Shown here piece after piece: positions 57,832-64,000 of a stretch of 64,000 bases of DNA. The DNA comes from Tubulanus polymorphus (lineage: Eukaryota > Nemertea > Palaeonemertea > Tubulaniformes > Tubulanidae). The stretch lies in the NCBI RefSeq assembly GCF_964204645.1, contig NC_134029.1, positions 14,002,850 to 14,066,849 on the forward strand, read 5' to 3'. The position numbers were made by a program, and so were the translations under genes. Below the pieces are notes generated by a model that saw only the letters and a program-made list of their open reading frames with translations, did no database searches and was not told the origin of the DNA. Numbering within the stretch: position 1 is the stretch's first letter; each line of letters opens with the position of its first letter.

Positions 57832-58836
57832 GGAAGCCCCTAGGTGGCATACGAGATAATTTTTGGTTTACCTTTGTCAGCGATATGATGTTGGCATTGA
57901 GCCAATTCATGTAAAATCGCAGTATATTTTTTTATGTGAGCATTTGTTTCATTGGTTCTCGGCTTAAATGACATGTAGTATAATCGATGCGATTGAAGAC
58001 ATGGCGAACCTCCCGTCGATGACATGGTCAACTGACTAAAAATTCTACGAAAAACTTTTTTTGGTGGGAAAAATCTTAGCTCTCGCGTATAAAATTGCAA
58101 TCACCTCAATTTGGGGGTGTCGTCTCTACGAGCGAATGGGATTGGCTGTTTTTGGGATATACGGTGAATTCCGGCGCTACTAAAATAATTATGGGAAAGC
58201 CATAGAATGGCGTACGTTTCATTGGACTAGATGCCGTATACGTGCGAATTTCAAATGCTCATTGCTGGTGAGGATGTAATTATTTCACAAATCCGCCACA
58301 GGTATTGTTTCATTGTAATACCCGGTGGTTGTTTTGATTGACATTGAGGTGTCAGCGAATATTCACGGGCCTCCACGTGCATGCGGAGTGCTACACCACA
58401 CACACACAAGCTCGTACAGTACACTACTAAGGGTGATGCTGTAACGTGTGCACGTTTGACATGAAAATAGGCTGAATAATCGTAGCAGAAGATGAGCGCT
58501 GTGTATTCATTTCGATAGAATTTGTAATAAATTGTAATTTCTTGTGACCTGAGAATACTAAGCAGCAAACTATAAGGTCCGTCAAGGTCTGAATATTGTA
58601 TTGGTAAATTCCAGGATTTAAAACGATCTTATAGCTGATTCTGTACCGGTATTTTAGCTTCCACGGCCAACATTGGAAGAGGTTTCCAAGACCCAATATT
58701 CAGCCACCCAAAATAATAAATTCTACTTATTATGTCAAATTTCGAGATAACAAGACGAAATTCGAGATAAGTCGAAATTCGACTTAACAAGTCGAAATTG
58801 TGAAAAAATTATTCCGTATGTCACCTAGGGGCTTCC
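57832..58836. mobile_element. TIR element of 'AAATTCGAGATAA' type carrying a nested family-B copy
   Basis: Ends GGAAGCCCCTAGGTGGCATA and TATGTCACCTAGGGGCTTCC are inverted copies with one mismatch, and AATAATTTTT-like inner parts also pair. The right part holds alternating CGAAATTCGAGATAA and CGACTTAACAAGTCGAAATT words. Family-B repeat copy 4 (57863-58709) sits inside, just past the left terminal repeat. Removing it leaves about 160 bp, a normal MITE size. Confidence 0.78.
57863..58709 (+). mobile_element. Interspersed repeat family B, copy 4
   Basis: It starts TTGGTTTACCTTTGTCAGCG and ends AATATTCAGCCACCC, after which the host MITE resumes. Because the surrounding MITE supplies both flanks, this copy suggests the family's true right end is near CAGCCACCC, shorter than in copies 1, 2 and 5. 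Confidence 0.7.
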
Positions 58837-58905
58837 ATAAGTAGGTGCTCCCTGTTGAAGGTTGAGATTTCCCTTTATTAAATGTTCTAATACTCTTTGC
58901 TCCAG

Positions 58906-59022
58906 TTGTCGTCTGCTAAAAAACAGTTGGAAGAATTGCATAAAGTTGCGCAAGATAGTAATATCTTGTCTGAGAAGGAGTCAATGATAACGGCATTAAA
59001 GGCTGAAGTTCATGCTTATAAG
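58906..59022 (+). CDS. Host gene exon 7, coiled coil
   Basis: The acceptor CTTTGCTCCAG, donor GTAAGA. 39 codons in phase 0: LSSAKKQLEELHKVAQDSNI and ESMITALKAEVHAYK. Continues the heptad pattern of exon 6. Confidence 0.8.
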
Positions 59023-59950
59023 GTAAGAGGAATCAGCGGCTTTTAATAATCATTGAGAATATGTGCCTAGATGACAGGTATTGTTAGAAAGTATTACTAT
59101 TACTGATAGGAATCCTTAGAGGAGTAAGGAACTCGGGCTAGAGTGCTGATGTGTAGGGGAAAAGGTATCAGTCTGACTTTTGGTTCTAGATACTTGACAT
59201 TGCGGAGGAAATCATCAGTGTTTGTTTAAAGGGTGGAATTTTCTTATACATGAATATTGAACACAAATACTTATAGTGCAGTATGTATGTGTGTATGCAT
59301 GTAACCTTTAATGTTCACTCTACAAATCGTCTGTAGCAAATCATATTTAAACATATGTGCATGTGTAGTCAAATACACCAAAATGAGTTATTCTTTTTGA
59401 GTCATAGAAATTTTCCACTGCTGTCGACCAATTCAATCCAATATATGTATTACTGGAAGGAGGGACTTAATTATGGGGTCTGAGGGTAGGTCTAGGTAAA
59501 TGAAAACGAAGATCCGAAGAATACTAGAAGTATTGACTACCAATAGCTTCTACCATCTACGGGCGTTCAAGTGAGTTGCAGACCAGATGTTAACTTCATG
59601 AAAATAAAAATAAAACTTTTTCAATCAATTTCGTACGTTTTATTTTATAACTTCATTATTTTGATACATGATATCAAATTAATAATTGGCTGTTATTATG
59701 ACAAACAGTAAACAATCAATCGACACAGATTAGTTCACAGATTAAGCGCATTCATAGTCACATAATGCCCGTAATTGCCTGTATTTTGTTCTCCTTATCA
59801 AAACACACTAAGTGCACATCATAACTATAGCACTAAACGAGCACAATAAACTGTTCTGTCTATTAATACCTGGTACATATTCTATCCGTATTCAAATTCA
59901 CTATCATCATCATCCGATTGCCCGAACAATAAATTCCAATCGCCCAGATT
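59023..59950. other. Intron 7 start, nothing recognised
   Basis: No gene or element ends supported. Confidence 0.35.
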
Positions 59951-60996
59951 TTTGGTTTACCTTTGTCAGCAGTATGAGGTTGGCATTAAGCCAATTCATG
60001 TAAAATCGCGGTACGTTTTTTTATGTGAGCATTTTTTTCATTGGTTCTCGGGTTAAACGACGTATAATCAATGCGATTGAAGACATGACGAACCTCCGTC
60101 AATGACATGGTCAACTTTGTTTAAATTCGACGAAAAACAGTTTTTGGGGGGAAAATTCTTAGCTCTTGTGTTTAAAATTGCAATGACCTCGAGGCATTAA
60201 TGGCGAACGTTTCATTGGACTAGGTGCGGTATATGTGCGAATTTTAAATGCTCATTGCCGGTGAGAATATAATCATTTCACATATCGCCATAGGTATTGT
60301 TTCATTTTAATACCCGGTGATTGTGTTGATTGAGATTGAAGTGAAGTGAACGTTCACTACACAAGGCCTCCGAACGTGGTAGTGCTAGTGCACACAAACA
60401 CACGCTCATAGACTACTATATGGTGATGCTGTAACGCTGCTTGGCGCGTGCACGTTTGGTATGATAACAGGCTGAATAATCGTTGTAGTAGATGAGCGCT
60501 GTGTTTTCTGTTTGATAGAATATATAATAATTTGTAATTTCTTGTGACCTGAAAATACTAAGCAGCAAACTATAGGCATAGGTCGAGGTCTGAATATTGT
60601 GTAGTGGTAAATTCCAGGATTTAAAACGATCTAATGCTACGTCCCTGTGTATTAGCTTCCGCGGCCATACATTGGAAGAGGTTTCGTTTCCAAGACTCAA
60701 TATTCAGCCACCCTCTGATATGTGACATCATATGAATTTCTTTTGAATATTTTTTCATATTGTGAAAAATATTTTTTTGAAAATATAAAATAGTTTCCCT
60801 GCCGCGCGCCTACCTGATTTTGGACGTAGACCATGAATAAATGTTTATCTTTGGTCTTATTTGACTAAGATAAAATACAATATAAACTTCTAGAACTTTG
60901 AAGTCACGAATTGAAAAGACTTATCAAGCAATGCCCTTACTCCAAACAAACTCTAGCTTTCAAGGTAAACCACACTTTGCCAATGGACAATTTATT
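59951..60996 (+). mobile_element. Interspersed repeat family B, copy 5
   Basis: It matches copy 1 from TTGGTTTACCTTTGTCAGC through CATATTGTGAAAAATATTT and on into CTAGCTTTCAAGGTAAACC, so copies 1 and 5 share a longer right part. It has a deletion of about 85 bp in the middle relative to copy 4. Just beyond (61008-61040) a CCGTATTTTCCGGTGTACAA fragment of the MITE family at 25285 is seen. Confidence 0.68.
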
Positions 60997-61374
60997 TTAG
61001 TATGGATTCAGAATACCGTATTTTCCGGTGTACAAGTCGATCCGGTGTGTGAGTTACATAATTATTCTCGGTTTTGTAGTATTGAGATGGTTATTCCTCC
61101 TGGAAACGTTTCTTGGTAGATAAACAGTTCGGCCATTGTCGCACTCATAATTGCATTTTAGCCTAAAGTAGATTTATGTAATGATTCTGGTTGATTTTGA
61201 TGGCACATTGAGAAGGCTACTTGTTTTCAGTCAAATCTGCTGATTCCATTCTATTGAGATTTAGCCTATTGTTACCTAGAATGAGATGTTTCTAATTGTT
61301 GATTAGTACGACTAGATAGCATTCATCATGCTGCTTAGAATTGATGAAATCCTAATGATTTTGTTGTGTATTAG

Positions 61375-61545
61375 GATCAGCTGAAAAAGACCGAAAACTT
61401 GTATAAAGAAAGCGAAACTCATTACCATGAAGAACTAGATAGGCGTAAAGCATTAGCCAGTCAGGTCAATAAATTGACTGAAATGAAAAATTTACTCCAA
61501 CAGAAAGTGGATGAACGATCTGAAGATACCATCAATGAAAAACAG
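61375..61545 (+). CDS. Host gene exon 8, coiled coil (gene continues)
   Basis: The acceptor GTTGTGTATTAG, donor GTAACA. 57 codons in phase 0: DQLKKTENLYKESETHYHEE, LDRRKALASQVNKLTEMKNL and VDERSEDTINEKQ. The open donor means later exons lie outside the window, beyond the DIRS-like insertion. Confidence 0.8.
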
Positions 61546-62149
61546 GTAACACCAGCTTTAATTGTTCGGTGATTGGAATCTAGGGTTTGAATCAACCAAA
61601 TTTTCCTTTTTGCCTTCGATGAATCTTGGACAATAGATATATTTACTTCGAATACATTCCCTGGGAAAATACACTATAGCCATATTGCTTTTGGCTAGGC
61701 AGATAACGCCCGAATCGACTTTTGGTAGGGGCGCCGTAACATAGCGCCATCTGGCGAGACGCCATCATCTTTTTGCTTGGCGCTTGTTCTCTAGAGAACG
61801 TGTTTCGGCAGTGCTCGTAAATCGGTTAAAATTCTTCGTGTTGGATCGGACATCCGTTCTAATTGATATAAGAAACAGACATAAGAGTGATTGATCTCGG
61901 AATAGAAGTCGAACTTCGGGTGAGATCGTTTTTAATTTATGCGCATTTCAACATTTTGCCACCGGTTTTCTACTTCCGGTTTCGCGGGAGCGCCGTGCTG
62001 TTTTCTTAGCGGCTCCTCCCGCCTTATATATTTAATAATTATCATTCAACGTAATTGATTTCCGTCTCATCATTCACGAAAATTAATAATCTGTACTAAA
62101 AATCGTATCAATAATTAACCCTTCATTTCAGCTTATTTTAGGGTTTAAC
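61546..62149 (+). other. Intron 8 start and probable 5' leader of the DIRS-like element
   Basis: From about 61690 the sequence becomes richer in GC (GGTAGGGGCGCCGTAACATA, GCGCCATCTGGCGAGACGCC) and leads into the gag start, so it is probably the terminal repeat and leader of the element. Its boundary could not be fixed because the right end is outside the window. Confidence 0.4.
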
Positions 62150-63963
62150 ATGTCGGATCACGACGTCTCCAGTTCCCCTAGGGGACCGAGATTTAAACGT
62201 TTGGGCAAGGTTGATACACCTTCTAAGACCCCAGCGTCCTCATCGGGCAAGGTTGATACACCTGAATGCCCGGATACTCGGAAACAGGGCAATGATCCGG
62301 GACGATCCGTGTCTAGGTCCAGGTCCCGATCGAGATTTAGTCGGTCCGACTCTTCGTCTCCTACTAGACGTAGGCACCAGCGCTCTAATAAAAAACGACG
62401 TCGTTCACCGTCTGACCCCAGCTCTGGGTCAAGGTCTCGTTCTAGGTCCCGTTCTAGAGTAAGTCGAACCTATTCTCCGTCACCTACCAGGCGTAGGCAC
62501 AAGCGTGCTCATAAGCAACAACGTCGTCGCTCACGTTCTAGATCACCGGCTGATAAGCCGTCTGACTCTAGTGACATCAAGAATATGCTAGCGATTTTCT
62601 CGCAGGAGATCGCTTCCCTTAAGGAACAACTAAAATGTAAGGAACCCCCGGGCCCCAAGCCTCCATCAGTGCCGACAGGGCTGTCCTGCAACCCAACAAA
62701 TGGGTTGGTGTTGGATGATGTCAACGATTTCTCTGACGAGGAAAAATCTCGTGATCCAGAAGATCCTGGTCTATCCAGGGACGGAGACATGCACAGATCG
62801 TGCTCTCCGTCACCATCCACAATGGAAGAGACGGGAGACATTCCATTCAAGGACTTAGTAAAAGAAGTTTTCTCCCGGTACGAAGGTACCAAGGCCAAAC
62901 CTAAAACAACCCAGCCTAGAGGGTCGGCCGCCAAAATCTTCAGTCCATCCGATGACACCGAAGAGTTAGTTTTAGCACCACATTCTGCATATAGAGAAGA
63001 ATGGCGTGAGACTTTGGACACGACACTGTGGGGTGGTAAGCGTACAGACAATACTTGGTCTTATCCTCCATTAGAGGCAGGCATGAAGGATTCAAAATTT
63101 TTCTCTCCGTTGTATCCTCCCATATCGGGGTACAAGACTTATTATTACGCCACACCAGGTGCTGATGATCCCGGATTCAAACCACACTTTGAGTTAGACT
63201 CCGATGGGTCAACCACGATAGGACTACCCAAAAAACTACCGCCCTCCTACACTTTACCAAAACAAGCAATGGGAGCGTTGAACCAATTAGCTCGTAGCAT
63301 TTGTCAAATCGCGTCTTTCCAAGACATTTCATTGGTTGCCATGCACGGCGAGTTAGAAAAAGTAAAGTCTCAACTAGTCCAGGATAATCCGGATCCAGAG
63401 ACAATGTCCGAACACGTGGCGACCATAGAGAGAATTCTACAGTCCATGGCCAAGGCGTTGTGTCACCAAGTACCTTTGGGTATAAGGATCCAGGCTAACC
63501 TAGCCTTGATCAATAGATATAGCTTGTTGGCCGACTCCAAACTTCCAGAACCGGTGAAAGTAGCTCTATACAGAGCACCGCTGGGCAATTCCTCACGGGT
63601 TTTCCCTGGATGCTGCGCATCCGCCGATGCGGAGCCACCAAGATCAGAGAATCTCAGGCTAAGGCCGGTAGGCAGTCATGGAAGACATCAAAAAAGCCTA
63701 GTTATTACGCCGGCAACTCTACCTACAGAAACTCACCGGCAAATCAGCCCGGATACAATCAATCTCAAGTCAACAGCAAATTAAGCTACAAAAAAGCGGG
63801 TTGGACAAGCTCCAAGGGAGCTCAAAGCGACAACAATAACAATTTGAACTATGTCAGTTATTCTCAAAGTTCTTACAGTGACAATCCCCAAAGGGGTAGG
63901 GCTAGATTACGTAGGGGCCTCAATCGACCCTTTCGTGGCCGCGCCAACACAGGTTCCCGTTGA
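62150..63963 (+). pseudogene. DIRS-like retrotransposon gag, one frameshift
   Basis: ATG at 62150 starts MSDHDVSSSPRGPRFKRLG. Parts: two SR-rich blocks (SRSRSRFSRSDSSSPTRRR and a second similar one), short coiled coil (IFSQEIASLKEQLKC), acidic linker, then a conserved-looking region (YTLPKQAMGALNQLARSICQ, MAKALCHQVPLGIRIQANLA). The frame shifts near 63590 in GGGTTTTCCC: the continuation GATKIRESQAKAGRQSWK and an Arg/Gly-rich end (RGRARLRRGLNRPFRGR) lies in another frame to 63963. SR-rich gag with a basic C-terminus overlapping the next frame fits DIRS-type elements. The assignment is by overall pattern, not a decisive motif. Confidence 0.62.
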
Positions 63964-64000
63964 AGATGTCAGGCCAGTGGGCTCTTGCCTTCAAGACGCC
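63850..64000 (+). CDS. Start of DIRS-like second frame (partial)
   Basis: In a frame overlapping the gag end, IPKGVGLDYVGASIDPFVAA and TQVPVEDVRPVGSCLQDA stay open to the window edge. This is where the reverse transcriptase frame of a DIRS element would begin. No catalytic motif is inside the window. Confidence 0.4.

Larger units (their letters stand above)
14512..61545 (+). other. Gene span: large unnamed host gene, eight exons seen
   Basis: Exons 14512-14546, 17705-17871, 35683-35862, 40157-43047, 56423-56522, 57323-57510, 58906-59022 and 61375-61545 join in frame at all seven junctions. Together they give 3849 coding bases (1283 residues) with no stop, and the last exon ends at a GT donor, so the gene continues past the window. 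Domain picture: acidic N-terminus, long disordered Ser/Asp/Glu-rich middle, C-terminal coiled coil. This plan is common among centrosome, cilium and Golgi scaffold proteins, but no specific family was recognised. Introns of 18.0 and 13.4 kb are filled with transposable elements, including a minus-strand transposase-like gene. Confidence 0.75.

Noticed and set aside
1-64000. General sequencing error as the cause of all frameshifts
   Set aside because: Several lesions are in homopolymers, but the host gene shows none in 3849 coding bases, so errors cannot account for all of the damage.

Overview
The window is eukaryotic: genes are split by introns with canonical GT/AG sites, codons are AT-rich, and most of the sequence is made of transposable elements and tandem repeats. 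The very frequent word AGGCCTA and the mix of elements (CMC, Harbinger, piggyBac-like MITEs, Gypsy, DIRS, a tRNA-derived SINE and Helitron-like repeats) suggest a marine deuterostome invertebrate, perhaps an echinoderm or hemichordate. That is an impression, not a proof.

Layout. (1) 0.4-9.1 kb: a decayed plus-strand gene of the DUF4806 family, with a dead CMC-type transposase in its first intron and a tandem-duplicated exon. (2) 9.2-14.5 kb: a cluster of short inverted-repeat elements and tandem duplications, ending in two long hairpins of one family. (3) 14.5-61.5 kb: a single plus-strand host gene. Eight exons were joined by splice sites and all seven junctions keep reading frame. They encode at least 1283 residues: an acidic N-terminus, one 2.9-kb disordered exon and a coiled-coil C-terminal part that continues beyond the window. 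I could not name it.

(4) The introns of this gene hold almost everything else: a repeat family with tandem units and Helitron-like ends (14.6-16.2, 18.1-19.1, 36.6-37.8, 38.3-39.3 and 45.5 kb); a second 0.8-1 kb repeat family (23.6, 43.6, 54.0, 57.9 and 60.0 kb); satellites at 20.6-21.8 and 44.5-45.5 kb; a minus-strand two-exon gene for an RNase H-fold transposase-like protein with a C-terminal SH3/Tudor-like domain (28.0-30.9 kb); a Harbinger element with recognisable termini (31.6-34.6 kb) whose transposase carries a TA-targeting MITE; a minus-strand Gypsy retrotransposon with two 331-bp LTRs, a tRNA-Lys primer site and a PHD finger in pol (47.05-52.37 kb); and, at the right edge, a DIRS-like gag with the start of the next frame.

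How it fits together: the only uninterrupted reading frame is the large host gene. The other protein-coding units show nonsense codons, frameshifts or truncations. Many are one-base changes in homopolymers, yet the host gene's 3.85 kb of coding sequence has none, so a generally high sequencing error rate is unlikely. No bacterial, CRISPR or operon-type feature is present.
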